From: Chitinophagaceae bacterium
GTDB taxonomy: Bacteria; Bacteroidota; Bacteroidia; Chitinophagales; Chitinophagaceae
Length of the DNA stretch: 15,099 nt
Assembly (NCBI GenBank): GCA_025963615.1
Contig: JAOQAL010000473.1
Span: 1 to 15,099, forward strand
Direction: 5' to 3'
Shown: piece by piece, positions 6,975-14,452 of the stretch
How positions within the stretch are numbered: the stretch's first letter is position 1
Layout of the letters: each line of letters opens with the position of its first letter
The notes under the pieces: model-generated
The model's database searches: none
What the model was told of the DNA's origin: nothing
The model's input: the letters and a program-made list of their open reading frames with translations, nothing else
Program-made: the position numbers and the translations under genes

Positions 6975-9380
6975 ATGAGAATCAACTCATCCGCCTTTCT
7001 TTTTTTTGTTTTTTTCTGCAGTCTTGGTAATTCCCAGACTGTGGCATTAAAAATTATTGTAAAAACCAGCAGCAAAGATTCAGCTCCAAACACTACCGTT
7101 CAACTCTATTCGCTTCCTGATACGGTACTTGTACAATCACAAGTCAGCGTTCATGACACCACTTCTTTTTCTGTAAACGGGTTCAGTCACTATCTTATAA
7201 AAGCTTCCGCTATCGGTTTTGAAACGAAACAAAAGGATATCGTCCTGGCTGATAGCCCCGTGCTTCTCAGTTTCCAACTCAATAATACAAACAGCATATT
7301 AAAAGGAGTAACGATAGTTTCAAAAAAGAAATTATTGCAACAGGAGGATGACAAAACCATTGTTGATGCGGAAGCGCTGGCCAACAGCAGTACCAATGCC
7401 TACGAAGTATTAGAAAAAACTCCAGGCGCCGTGGTAGACCAGGATGGCAATGTTTATCTCAACAGCACCACGCCCGCCAGTATTTATATTAATGGAAGGG
7501 AAATGAAAATGAGCGCAGATGATATAGCTTCCTTGTTGAAAAGCCTGCCCGCCGGCAGCGTAAGTAAAATAGAAATACTGCGAACGCCTTCGGCAAAATA
7601 TGATGCAGCCAATGGCGGCGGTATTGTCAATGTAGTTTTGAAAAAAGGGATCAGGATCGGCAGTACGGGCGGTGTTAATGTACGGCTCGACCAGGGAGTT
7701 TATAACACCGTTTCGGCCGGTTTTAATGTTAATTCCAGTGCAGGGAAAATCAATTCCTGGTTATCATATCAGTATACAGATCGTAATTATTATGAAGAAA
7801 TCCACTCCAGCCGGATAATAAATAAAGACACTTTACTTGAACAAATATCCTCTACCACTTATTCGCCGGTAACCCATTATGTGGGCGGAGGGCTTGACAT
7901 GGCAGTCAATAAGAAATTTAATATTGGGTATGATATCCGGCTTACCGCTAACAGGAACAGCAGTTTCGCTAATAGCTCCAATCTATTTCGTGATCTCAAT
8001 ACTCAAAATAATTATTTGCAAAGCATTACACCTATCAGCAACCAGGGCAATTCCCTGTTTATCGCTAATACGATTTCATCAAAATATAAGATAGATTCCC
8101 TGGGTAGTGAATGGACCAATGAAATAAATTACACCTACTCAAATAATAACAACCTACAGCTTTATACCAACAATTATCTTTTACCTTCATCACCTTCTTT
8201 ATATGGGGACGGGAATATTCATACTTCCGGGGACATGGTGAATTTTAAATCCGACGGCACGCTGAAGTTAAAATATCAGTTCGTGCTTGAAACAGGCATT
8301 AAATTAAGTTATGCCGCCAATAAGAACCAAGCCCTATATTATACCCAAAAAGGAAATGATCCAAAACAACTGGATGCTTACCAAACCAATACATTTAAGT
8401 ATAAGGAAAGTATCAATGCCGCCTATGTACAATTGTCGAGATCCATCTATGGCTTCGTCTTAAAATCAGGGCTGCGGTATGAAAATACCAACATTACCGG
8501 CAATCAATTCGTACCCACGGATACCTCTTTCTCAATAAACAGGAATGACTTGTTCCCGTATATTTATTTAAAGCGTTACCTGTTTAAAATATTTGGTTAC
8601 CCGCTTACCGGCAATGCTATTTACCGGCGAAGTATTACAAGGCCATCTTATGATGCGCTGAATCCTTCTCCTAAATTCGTTGATCCATTTACGTATGATG
8701 CAGGTAATTCTAAATTGCGACCGCAGTTTACTACCAACTATGAACTAAATGCTACCTACAATGATTTCCCGGTCTTCGCTATAGGCGTCAATGACACGAA
8801 AGATATTTTCAGCCGGGTAACTTACCAGGATGATGTGACCAAGACAGTTTACCGTACCTATGATAACCTTGGAAAGAATAAAGAAATCTATGGACGCCTG
8901 TTCGGCGGTTTACCTGCGGGTCATAAATACTTTATGTACGCGGGAGTTCAATATAATTATATTCAGTATCGGGGCAGCTACCAGCAGCTTCCCCTAAATT
9001 ATAACAGGGGCAGCTGGACTTTTTTTACAGGACACGAATTGAAAGTAACACCGACCCTGCGTTTCAATGTAAATGCCTGGATGTATGTCAACGGGTTCCG
9101 GGCATTTAATGAACTGAAAAATATGGGACAACTTAATGCCAGCATAACAAAAACCCTGTTGAAGAAAAAATTAAGTATTATTTTATCTGGCAATGATATT
9201 TTGAAAACAAACAAATCCACCTTTCATTTACAGCAGGGCAATGTATTGGCCACTGGCACCCGGGTTCAGGACAGCAGAAGAGTCGGGATAACCCTGAGGT
9301 ATAATTTTGGCATTACCCACAAAGAAGAAAAAAAGCCAGTCTTTAACCAACAGCCTGTTGAACCGGGTGAATCGAATTAG
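6975..9380 (+). CDS. TonB-receptor-like outer-membrane beta-barrel protein
   Basis: An 801-residue protein of the Bacteroidota 'outer membrane beta-barrel family' (OMP_b-brl_3 type, related to TonB-dependent receptors). Order: signal peptide (1-20, ending GNSQ); a carboxypeptidase-regulatory-like beta domain (about 22-105); a plug domain (about 130-225) with the typical VLEKTPGAVVDQDGNVYLN, SIYINGREM and LRTPSAKYDAANGGGIVNVV; then a long barrel with many alternating aromatic strands, ending in RRVGITLRYNFGI followed by a polar tail of about 20 residues. No SusD-like lipoprotein or extracytoplasmic sigma factor lies next to it, so it is unlikely to be a SusC of a polysaccharide locus; ligand unknown. 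It starts 160 bases after the rhodanese gene, probably with its own promoter. Convergent with DinB. Confidence 0.88.
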   Translation: MRINSSAFLFFVFFCSLGNSQTVALKIIVKTSSKDSAPNTTVQLYSLPDTVLVQSQVSVHDTTSFSVNGFSHYLIKASAIGFETKQKDIVLADSPVLLSFQLNNTNSILKGVTIVSKKKLLQQEDDKTIVDAEALANSSTNAYEVLEKTPGAVVDQDGNVYLNSTTPASIYINGREMKMSADDIASLLKSLPAGSVSKIEILRTPSAKYDAANGGGIVNVVLKKGIRIGSTGGVNVRLDQGVYNTVSAGFNVNSSAGKINSWLSYQYTDRNYYEEIHSSRIINKDTLLEQISSTTYSPVTHYVGGGLDMAVNKKFNIGYDIRLTANRNSSFANSSNLFRDLNTQNNYLQSITPISNQGNSLFIANTISSKYKIDSLGSEWTNEINYTYSNNNNLQLYTNNYLLPSSPSLYGDGNIHTSGDMVNFKSDGTLKLKYQFVLETGIKLSYAANKNQALYYTQKGNDPKQLDAYQTNTFKYKESINAAYVQLSRSIYGFVLKSGLRYENTNITGNQFVPTDTSFSINRNDLFPYIYLKRYLFKIFGYPLTGNAIYRRSITRPSYDALNPSPKFVDPFTYDAGNSKLRPQFTTNYELNATYNDFPVFAIGVNDTKDIFSRVTYQDDVTKTVYRTYDNLGKNKEIYGRLFGGLPAGHKYFMYAGVQYNYIQYRGSYQQLPLNYNRGSWTFFTGHELKVTPTLRFNVNAWMYVNGFRAFNELKNMGQLNASITKTLLKKKLSIILSGNDILKTNKSTFHLQQGNVLATGTRVQDSRRVGITLRYNFGITHKEEKKPVFNQQPVEPGESN

Positions 9381-9395
9381 TTTTTACCGGTCATG

Positions 9396-9425
9396 TTATG
9401 CCGGGTGTTGCCTGCACAGGCATAA
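9396..9425 (+). repeat. Hairpin 3' of the TonB-receptor-like gene
   Basis: TTATGCC (9396-9402) pairs perfectly with GGCATAA (9419-9425); an alternative stem TGCCTG/CAGGCA is nested at 9409-9422. It begins 16 bases after the stop at 9380 and may end or protect that transcript, but an A tract, not a U tract, follows on this strand. Confidence 0.45.
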
Positions 9426-9489
9426 AAAAAAGACTATAGAAGAAAGAATAAGAGCAATAAATACTTTTAGCTCAGTCCTTCTATAGTCT
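9424..9489 (-). terminator. Hairpin terminator for the DinB-like gene
   Basis: AGACTATAGAAG (9431-9442) and CTTCTATAGTCT (9478-9489) form a perfect 12-bp stem. On the minus strand the stem is followed directly by eight Ts (9431-9424), as expected for a Rho-independent terminator 18 bases beyond the DinB stop. The 35-base loop is long and contains a smaller GAGC/GCTC stem (9452-9455 with 9470-9473). Confidence 0.7.
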
Positions 9490-9506
9490 ATGCTATCAAC
9501 CGATGG

Positions 9507-10118
9507 CTAATTTTTAGGATATCCTGGATCGGCTTTTACTTCATTAATCTGTTGTGTATGCCGGTTGCTGTGCGCACCGATGAACAATATCATCTGGTAG
9601 CAATCGAAAGAGCCCGGTGGTAAAGTGGCCACATGGTTTCTTAAATCATCATTCGTTGCTTTAACATATTCAATCAGTTTTTCCCGGTTGCTTTTGAAAG
9701 AAGCCAATGCTTCATCGAGCGTCTTAAAAGAAGTGTTTTGTGGTTCGAACTTTTCTGCTGTCTTTACCTTGTGTGACCGGTCTTCAATCATATTCACTAC
9801 CTGCTCGTCGGTGGATTTTATTTCGCTGCGTTTTTCAGGATTGGCGGGTTGTTTCAGGGTACCTTCCACCATTTGCCACAAAGCCTGTTCAGTCACGGCA
9901 ATATGCTTTACACATTCCTCCGGACTCCACCGGTCAGGAGCGGGTTTATATTTCAATTGGGCATCACTGAGCCCCTTGACAACGTCAAAAACTCCCTGTT
10001 CGGTTTTACTTAAAAGATCGGTGGCGTCTTTTCTTTCCTTATCAGTAATAGAATTTTTGGGGAAAGTAAATGCTAAAAATAAAAATGCCGGGATAACAAA
10101 AAAAGCAAGCTTTTTCAT
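9507..10118 (-). CDS. Exported DinB-fold protein, putative metal-dependent
   Basis: A 203-residue DinB / YfiT-type four-helix-bundle protein with an N-terminal signal sequence (MKKLAFFVIPAFLFLAFTF). The domain (about 28-198) has LSDAQLKYKPAPDRWSPEECVKHIAVTEQ and ends with MILFIGAHSNRHTQQINEV. The three histidines expected to bind a divalent metal are all present: His72 (CVKHIA), His183 and His187 (AHSNRHTQQ). Known relatives include thiol transferases and proteins of unknown role; no substrate can be deduced. Family members in this phylum are often exported, as here. The gene stands alone, divergent from the thiolase gene and convergent with the receptor gene, and is followed by a good terminator. 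Confidence 0.85.
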   Translation of the reverse strand: MKKLAFFVIPAFLFLAFTFPKNSITDKERKDATDLLSKTEQGVFDVVKGLSDAQLKYKPAPDRWSPEECVKHIAVTEQALWQMVEGTLKQPANPEKRSEIKSTDEQVVNMIEDRSHKVKTAEKFEPQNTSFKTLDEALASFKSNREKLIEYVKATNDDLRNHVATLPPGSFDCYQMILFIGAHSNRHTQQINEVKADPGYPKN

Positions 10119-10199
10119 AAACTAAGATTTTTTTAATGATGAATAATAGGAAGACGTTTAGAAGGGAGCGGGCAGGACAGAAAGTTACAAAAAATAACT

Positions 10200-10248
10200 G
10201 GATGCCGGATATTAGATGCTGGATACTGGATGCTGGGTGCTGGGTCCT
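10200..10248. repeat. Seven imperfect heptanucleotide repeats
   Basis: Seven consecutive 7-base units related to GGATGCT occupy exactly 49 bases: ggatgcc, ggatatt, agatgct, ggatact, ggatgct, gggtgct and gggtcct. The heptad phase means that a protein frame would change with unit number. It lies in the non-coding gap between the divergent DinB and thiolase genes. Confidence 0.8.
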
Positions 10249-10418
10249 CGTAGAGGCCACAACGTGGCTAAACTCCTTAACTTAATGAAATTGCCTGATG
10301 GAGCTGAATTTCCGTCTGATTTATAAACATTCGTACTGGTAGGTGCGCGATAGAATAGCTACCAGCCGGTTTCCGGCGCCCATAGTCTCTAGCGACAGGC
10401 ATGGCCGGGTCTACTTCC
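10249..10418. other. Hairpin-rich intergenic segment upstream of the thiolase promoter
   Basis: This non-coding segment has three perfect inverted repeats: GCCAC-aac-GTGGC (10256-10268), CTGGTAG/CTACCAG (10336-10342 with 10359-10365) and CCGG-ttt-CCGG (10366-10376). It directly follows the heptad repeats and lies upstream of the mapped promoter, so it is not a leader riboswitch for the thiolase. A decayed dispersed repeat is the most economical reading. No gene was found in 10119-10477. Confidence 0.4.
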
Positions 10419-10448
10419 TTTTCGCTCAACTAACAATCGTTATCTTTG
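10419..10448 (+). promoter_or_regulatory. Bacteroidota-type promoter for the thiolase gene
   Basis: TATCTTTG (10441-10448) is an exact TAnnTTTG -7 element 29 bases before the ATG, with a TTT (near TTG) 19 bases upstream. Transcription would start around 10454. Confidence 0.5.
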
Positions 10449-10477
10449 CACCTCATATTTTATAAATTTAATTTTAC

Positions 10478-11662
10478 ATGAACAAACGTGAAGTCTATAT
10501 CATTTCTGCAGTCCGTACACCGATAGGAAGCTTTGGCGGCTCGCTAAAAGATCTTTCTGCAACTCAGCTGGGTGCCATAGCCGTAAAAGGAGCACTTGAA
10601 AAAGCAGGTATTCAACCGGCACAGGTACAGGACGTACTCATGGGTTGTGTGATGCAGGCCAACCTCGGCCAGGCGCCGGCGCGGCAGGCCGCTAAATTTG
10701 CGGGGTTACCCAATGAAGTGAATTGTACTACCATCAATAAAGTATGTGCCAGTGGTATGAAAGCGATATCGCAGGCTGCCCAGAGTATTTTATTAGGCGA
10801 TGCGGATATTGTCGTAGCCGGGGGCATGGAAAGTATGAGTAATGTGCCTTATTATAGTCCTAAACTTCGTTGGGGAAATAAATATGGGGATGTAATGTTG
10901 GTAGATGGTTTGGCCAAAGACGGTTTAACGGATGTATACGATGGTAAAGCCATGGGTTATGCCGCTGAATTATGTGCCTCTACCTGTGGTATCAGCAGAG
11001 AAGAACAAGATGCCTTCGCCATTGAAAGCTATAAGCGGGCACAACAGGCCTGGAGTGAGGGAAAGTTTGCAAATGAAATAGTGCCGGTAGAAATTCCGCA
11101 ACGTAAGGGGGATCCTGTTGTATTAGCAAAAGATGAAGAACCCTTTGCCGTAAAGTTTGATAAAATACCTACGTTAGGTCCAGCTTTTGTTAAGGACGGC
11201 ACCGTCACTGCGGCGAACGCGAGTTCCATGAATGATGGTGCGGCGGCATTGGTATTAATGAGTAAGGAAAAGGCAGAGGCTTTAGGTATTAAGCCGATTG
11301 CTAAAATCGTTTCGTATGCTGATGCGGAACAGGCACCGGAATTATTTACCACGACACCATCCATAGCAGTACCAAAAGCTGTAGCCAAAGCGGGGTTAAA
11401 AATGGATGATATTTCTTTTTTCGAATTGAATGAAGCCTTTAGTGTGGTGGGCATTGCAAATAGTGAAAAAATGAAACTATATCCTAAGCAGGTAAATGTG
11501 TTTGGGGGAGCGGTAGCCATGGGACATCCGTTGGGCTGCAGCGGGGCGAGAATTATAGTCACACTGATTAATGTGTTGAAACAAAATAAGGCGAGATATG
11601 GAGCAGCAGGTATTTGCAACGGGGGCGGAGGAGCCAGCGCGATGGTTATTGAAAACATATAA
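10478..11662 (+). CDS. Acetyl-CoA C-acetyltransferase (thiolase)
   Basis: A 394-residue cytoplasmic thiolase, full length for the biosynthetic tetrameric class (Zoogloea PhaA numbering is nearly identical). All catalytic parts are present: the nucleophile Cys90 in INKVCASGMKAI, the FELNEAF motif (315-321), His350 in GGAVAMGHPLGCSGAR, and the acid/base Cys380 in GICNGGGGASA. It joins two acetyl-CoA to acetoacetyl-CoA or runs the reverse cleavage. The MNKREVYIISAVRTPIG start is canonical. The gene is alone: no hydroxyacyl-CoA dehydrogenase, CoA transferase or PHB synthase flanks it, so whether it serves fatty-acid or amino-acid breakdown or a biosynthetic route cannot be told. It has its own TAnnTTTG promoter. 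Confidence 0.94.
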   Translation: MNKREVYIISAVRTPIGSFGGSLKDLSATQLGAIAVKGALEKAGIQPAQVQDVLMGCVMQANLGQAPARQAAKFAGLPNEVNCTTINKVCASGMKAISQAAQSILLGDADIVVAGGMESMSNVPYYSPKLRWGNKYGDVMLVDGLAKDGLTDVYDGKAMGYAAELCASTCGISREEQDAFAIESYKRAQQAWSEGKFANEIVPVEIPQRKGDPVVLAKDEEPFAVKFDKIPTLGPAFVKDGTVTAANASSMNDGAAALVLMSKEKAEALGIKPIAKIVSYADAEQAPELFTTTPSIAVPKAVAKAGLKMDDISFFELNEAFSVVGIANSEKMKLYPKQVNVFGGAVAMGHPLGCSGARIIVTLINVLKQNKARYGAAGICNGGGGASAMVIENI

Positions 11663-11977
11663 CCGGTTGGCGATATAAGCCGGAGCTGCCATAAAAGATA
11701 TTATACCCAGGTGGGGCTTTTCTGTTGAGGAGATCATTAATCCGGGAAATATTTTGTAGTCCAGGCACTGTTGATTAAGTTATTTGTTTATTGCTGCAAA
11801 AGGAAAACAATTAAAACACGTCCAATAACGGGTCCGGTTTACTTCTCGTTGAATGAATGAAACAAGGTGTAATATTTTGTAAATTTTTTTAGCGTGGGTT
11901 GAATAAATCGTTGAGCCATGAGTTATGTTATAATTATTATAAATAAACCCGGTCTTCAATTTTTGAGTTTCCAGTGT
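11663..11977. other. Intergenic region between the thiolase and BamA-like genes
   Basis: No convincing gene on either strand. The notable items are an AT-rich perfect palindrome, TTATAAT-t-ATTATAA, at 11928-11942 and, just beyond, the BamA-like gene's promoter. No U-tract terminator was found after the thiolase stop. Confidence 0.5.
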
Positions 11978-12008
11978 TTGGGAGTTCATGCTCCTTCACA
12001 TACTTTTG
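11978..12008 (+). promoter_or_regulatory. Bacteroidota-type promoter for the BamA-like gene
   Basis: TTG (11978-11980), 20 bases, then TACTTTTG (12001-12008): exact matches to both the -33 and -7 consensus elements. Transcription would start near 12014, leaving a leader of about 36 bases before the TTG start. This is the best promoter in the window. Confidence 0.6.
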
Positions 12009-12049
12009 GCAACAAATCATAGTATATCTTTTAAATCGTTGTTCTTTCA

Positions 12050-13267
12050 TTGACCACCCTTAGTAAACAAATAGCCGTAATAACTATCTTTTTTTTTGCT
12101 TCCCTGCAGATGCAGGCACAGTCAACAGCAGCAGATTCTCTAAAAGGTAAACCTGCTGAAAAAGACATTGTAGATTATTTCCGGAAATGGTTTGGTTATA
12201 AACCATCCCAAAAAGCCGATAGTATCAGCCCCGGTGATAAACCAGTAATTTCTTATTTGCCGGCGGCCGGCTATACGTTACAAACAAGACTTGCTGCAAT
12301 CCTGACAGGCAATGTGGCTTTTTTTACCAGCAATAAACCCGGCTCAAAACTATCTGTCGTCAATGCCAATGTGAACTATACTCAAAACAGGCAGTTTACT
12401 ATCCCTATACAGATGAATGTATGGCTTCATGGTGATGCCTGGAACCTATTGGGCGACTGGCGTTTTATGAAATATCCGCAAAGTACGTTTGGATTGGGAA
12501 GCAATACCGGTACTGAAAAAGAAGATCCGATGGACTATTATTATGTAAGAGTATATCAGTATTTTTTAAAAAGGATTACTTCGAAATTTTCAGCAGGCCT
12601 TGGCTATACACTCGACTATCATTGGAAAATATCAGACGCCGGTGCAGCAGATGGAAGTATTTCGGACTATGAAAAATATGGGAGGGCCCAAAAAACTACC
12701 TCTTCGGGATTGGCTTTAAATATGGTTTATGATTCACGAAAAAATCCAATCAACCCGTTAAATGGATTGTCGGCAAATATCGCGGTGAGGAATAATTTTA
12801 CATGGCTCGGCAGTAACCATAACTGGCAATCCGCGATACTGGATATACGAAAATATTTTCCCCTTCCTGGCGCTGCTAAAAACGTACTCGCCTTCTGGAG
12901 TTATAACTGGATGATCCTGGGTGGTCAACCACCATACCTTGATTTACCTTCTACAGGATGGGATAATTTTAATAATACAGGGCGTGGTTTTATTCAGGGC
13001 CGGTACCGGGGTAATGTCATGTTATACCTTGAATCTGAATATCGTTTTCGTATTACATCGAATGGTTTATTGGGCGGAGTCCTTTTTGCAAATGCAGAAA
13101 GTTTTTCCGGAGCGCCTTCCAAACGGTTGCAGTCTATACAGCCGGGTGCCGGTGGCGGCTTGCGGATAAAACTTAATAAAAAATCGAACACCAATATAGA
13201 CATCGACTATGGTGTTGTCACGCAGGGTTACAAAGGGCTTTTTGTAAATATCGGTGAAGTATTCTGA
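12050..13267 (+). CDS. BamA/TamA-like outer-membrane barrel without POTRA domains
   Basis: A 405-residue protein of the bacterial surface antigen (Omp85) family. A signal peptide (KQIAVITIFFFASLQMQAQ) is followed by a short polar linker (about 25-65) where POTRA repeats would normally be, then the barrel. It shows VYDSRKNPINPLNGL (227-240), the usual 'D-(T/S)-R-x-N-P-x-x-P-x-x-G' strand turn, and GRGFIQGRYRG (311-321), the lid-loop motif of Omp85 barrels; it ends in Phe. Omp85 proteins insert or translocate outer-membrane proteins. Without POTRA domains its substrate or partner is unclear, and it is not the essential BamA. The start is TTG at 12050: an in-frame stop lies at 12032-12034, and the first in-frame ATG is already inside the signal peptide. 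Confidence 0.85.
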   Translation: MTTLSKQIAVITIFFFASLQMQAQSTAADSLKGKPAEKDIVDYFRKWFGYKPSQKADSISPGDKPVISYLPAAGYTLQTRLAAILTGNVAFFTSNKPGSKLSVVNANVNYTQNRQFTIPIQMNVWLHGDAWNLLGDWRFMKYPQSTFGLGSNTGTEKEDPMDYYYVRVYQYFLKRITSKFSAGLGYTLDYHWKISDAGAADGSISDYEKYGRAQKTTSSGLALNMVYDSRKNPINPLNGLSANIAVRNNFTWLGSNHNWQSAILDIRKYFPLPGAAKNVLAFWSYNWMILGGQPPYLDLPSTGWDNFNNTGRGFIQGRYRGNVMLYLESEYRFRITSNGLLGGVLFANAESFSGAPSKRLQSIQPGAGGGLRIKLNKKSNTNIDIDYGVVTQGYKGLFVNIGEVF

Positions 13268-13282
13268 TGCTAATCCTGTGAC

Positions 13283-13328
13283 ACTCCTGTTCTTACTATC
13301 ATTAGATGTTTCATCAAAAAGCAGGAGT
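13283..13328 (+). repeat. Inverted repeat 3' of the BamA-like gene
   Basis: ACTCCTG (13283-13289) pairs perfectly with CAGGAGT (13322-13328), closing a 32-base loop 16 bases after the stop. There is no U tract, so a terminator role is uncertain. Confidence 0.3.
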
Positions 13329-13448
13329 CAAAATAAATTTCCATAAATACTTCCAATTTCTATTTTACTATTTTATATTTATTTGGCTATTAAAGATAAT
13401 GGCCCCTGATTGATCAGGAAACCACCCACATTAACCAAACCTTTTTTC

Positions 13449-14048
13449 ATGAAAAAATTCATCTTTTCTTTTTTCCTGTTCATAACAGGTATTAATTCCT
13501 ATTCACAAAGCTTTATGCACGGAGCCGGCATCGGTATTTTTGTTGCCAACAATCCCGTGATGGATGCGTCCATATCAGGTACTTTAAGTTATTCCCCACG
13601 ATTTAATTTTATAGAGACCGATGCGCTTTCCGTATCGGTTGGGGTGCCTATTAATATTGGATTTTCGGGAAGTTATTCACTTCAATACAGTTCATATTAT
13701 GGCTCTGAAGAAAATAATTCACTTGGCTTTATGATCAACGCACCCTTCATGCTGAATTTAAATGTAGGCGCCGGTTCGTCAAGAGAAACGGAAAGCCGCT
13801 TTGGTTTCTTTATCGGCGGCGGATTTGGTTTACATTACGGTGATGTAGGTAAAATCGTAACAGATGAATATGGGTATGAAAATTACAAAACCCAGTACAG
13901 TAGCATATTGGGTCCTGCCGGAAATGCAGGTATCCGCATCGCCGTTGGCCGTCAGCAGAAAAATATCGAGATCCGTTTATCCTATATGAAAGGCATTGAC
14001 GATTCAAAGACCAGTATTTATGGAATAAATACCTTGTTCAATTTCTGA
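13449..14048 (+). CDS. Small outer-membrane beta-barrel protein of unknown function
   Basis: A 199-residue protein beginning MKKFIFSFFLFITGINSYSQ, a standard signal peptide; this ATG is preferred over an in-frame TTG 39 bases upstream, which would put a charged, proline-rich stretch before the signal. The mature part is strand-rich, with alternating patterns such as GAGIGIFVANNPVMDASISGT, SLGFMINAPFMLNLNVGAG and RFGFFIGGGFGLHYGD, ending IYGINTLFNF with a terminal Phe. That profile suits an 8- to 10-strand outer-membrane barrel. I do not recognise a specific family. It follows the BamA-like gene by 181 bases on the same strand; a shared transcript is possible, but a stem between them argues weakly against it. 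Confidence 0.75.
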   Translation: MKKFIFSFFLFITGINSYSQSFMHGAGIGIFVANNPVMDASISGTLSYSPRFNFIETDALSVSVGVPINIGFSGSYSLQYSSYYGSEENNSLGFMINAPFMLNLNVGAGSSRETESRFGFFIGGGFGLHYGDVGKIVTDEYGYENYKTQYSSILGPAGNAGIRIAVGRQQKNIEIRLSYMKGIDDSKTSIYGINTLFNF

Positions 14049-14090
14049 CGGGCATTATCATGCTGATTTCAAAATAGCTGAAAAAATTAG

Positions 14091-14231
14091 GAGGCTGTCC
14101 CCAAAGCGATATTTCACGCAAAGAGCATAAAGCATGCAACGCACTTAATGAGGTGAACTGTTTAGAAGCAATCGCTGCTTTCTCAACATCGCTGCGGGAT
14201 TATTTTAAAATTACGCTATGGAGACAGTCTC
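14091..14231. mobile_element. 141-bp MITE-like element with imperfect terminal inverted repeats
   Basis: The left end (14091-14114, beginning gaggctgtccccaaagcg) and the reverse complement of the right end (14231-14208, beginning gagactgtctccatagcg) match at 19 of 24 positions. The interior has no open frame of note. This is the layout of a non-autonomous transposon remnant driven by a transposase elsewhere. No clear target-site duplication was found at the edges, so the boundaries are approximate. Confidence 0.55.
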
Positions 14232-14253
14232 ATTTTATTTCAGTAGGATCAAT

Positions 14254-14283
14254 AAAAAAACCTTCGCCGGTAAACGGGGAAGG
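14254..14283 (-). terminator. Rho-independent terminator for the right-edge gene
   Basis: CCTTCGCCG (14261-14269) pairs with CGGGGAAGG (14275-14283) with one mismatch around a 5-base loop. On the minus strand the stem is followed by seven Ts (14260-14254). It lies about 170 bases beyond the stop at 14453, with no gene between. Confidence 0.7.
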
Positions 14284-14367
14284 GTTAATAATATAAAACA
14301 TCGTTTATTCGCTGGTCGTGCTTTTATAATACGATACATGATTGTTCCGCCATAATGGTCCGGTATT

Positions 14368-14384
14368 TTATCCAGTCTGGATAA
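14368..14384. repeat. Perfect 17-bp dyad
   Basis: TTATCCAG-t-CTGGATAA has perfect 8-base arms about a single central base. It sits 3' of the right-edge gene, between its stop and its terminator. It could be a protein-binding site or a small RNA hairpin; nothing else indicates a role. Confidence 0.4.
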
Positions 14385-14452
14385 TCCTTTTGCGGGGAAC
14401 CATGTTTCTCACTAATTAGTCCTTTCTCCTAAACTTGTTTATAAAGGAAAAA

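Noticed and set aside
9625..10125. 166-codon open frame antisense to the DinB gene
   Set aside because: It overlaps a gene with an intact metal triad and signal peptide; the antisense product is serine/cysteine-rich with no family resemblance.
10249..10477. Possible riboswitch upstream of the thiolase
   Set aside because: The inferred transcription start (about 10454) lies downstream of the structured segment, and no known riboswitch core was recognised.
11029..11658. 209-codon open frame antisense to the thiolase
   Set aside because: This is an opposite-strand shadow of a high-information coding sequence, with proline/alanine-rich low complexity.
13410..13448. Upstream TTG start for the small barrel protein
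   Set aside because: It would place a charged, proline-rich extension before an otherwise perfect signal peptide; ATG at 13449 is the better start.
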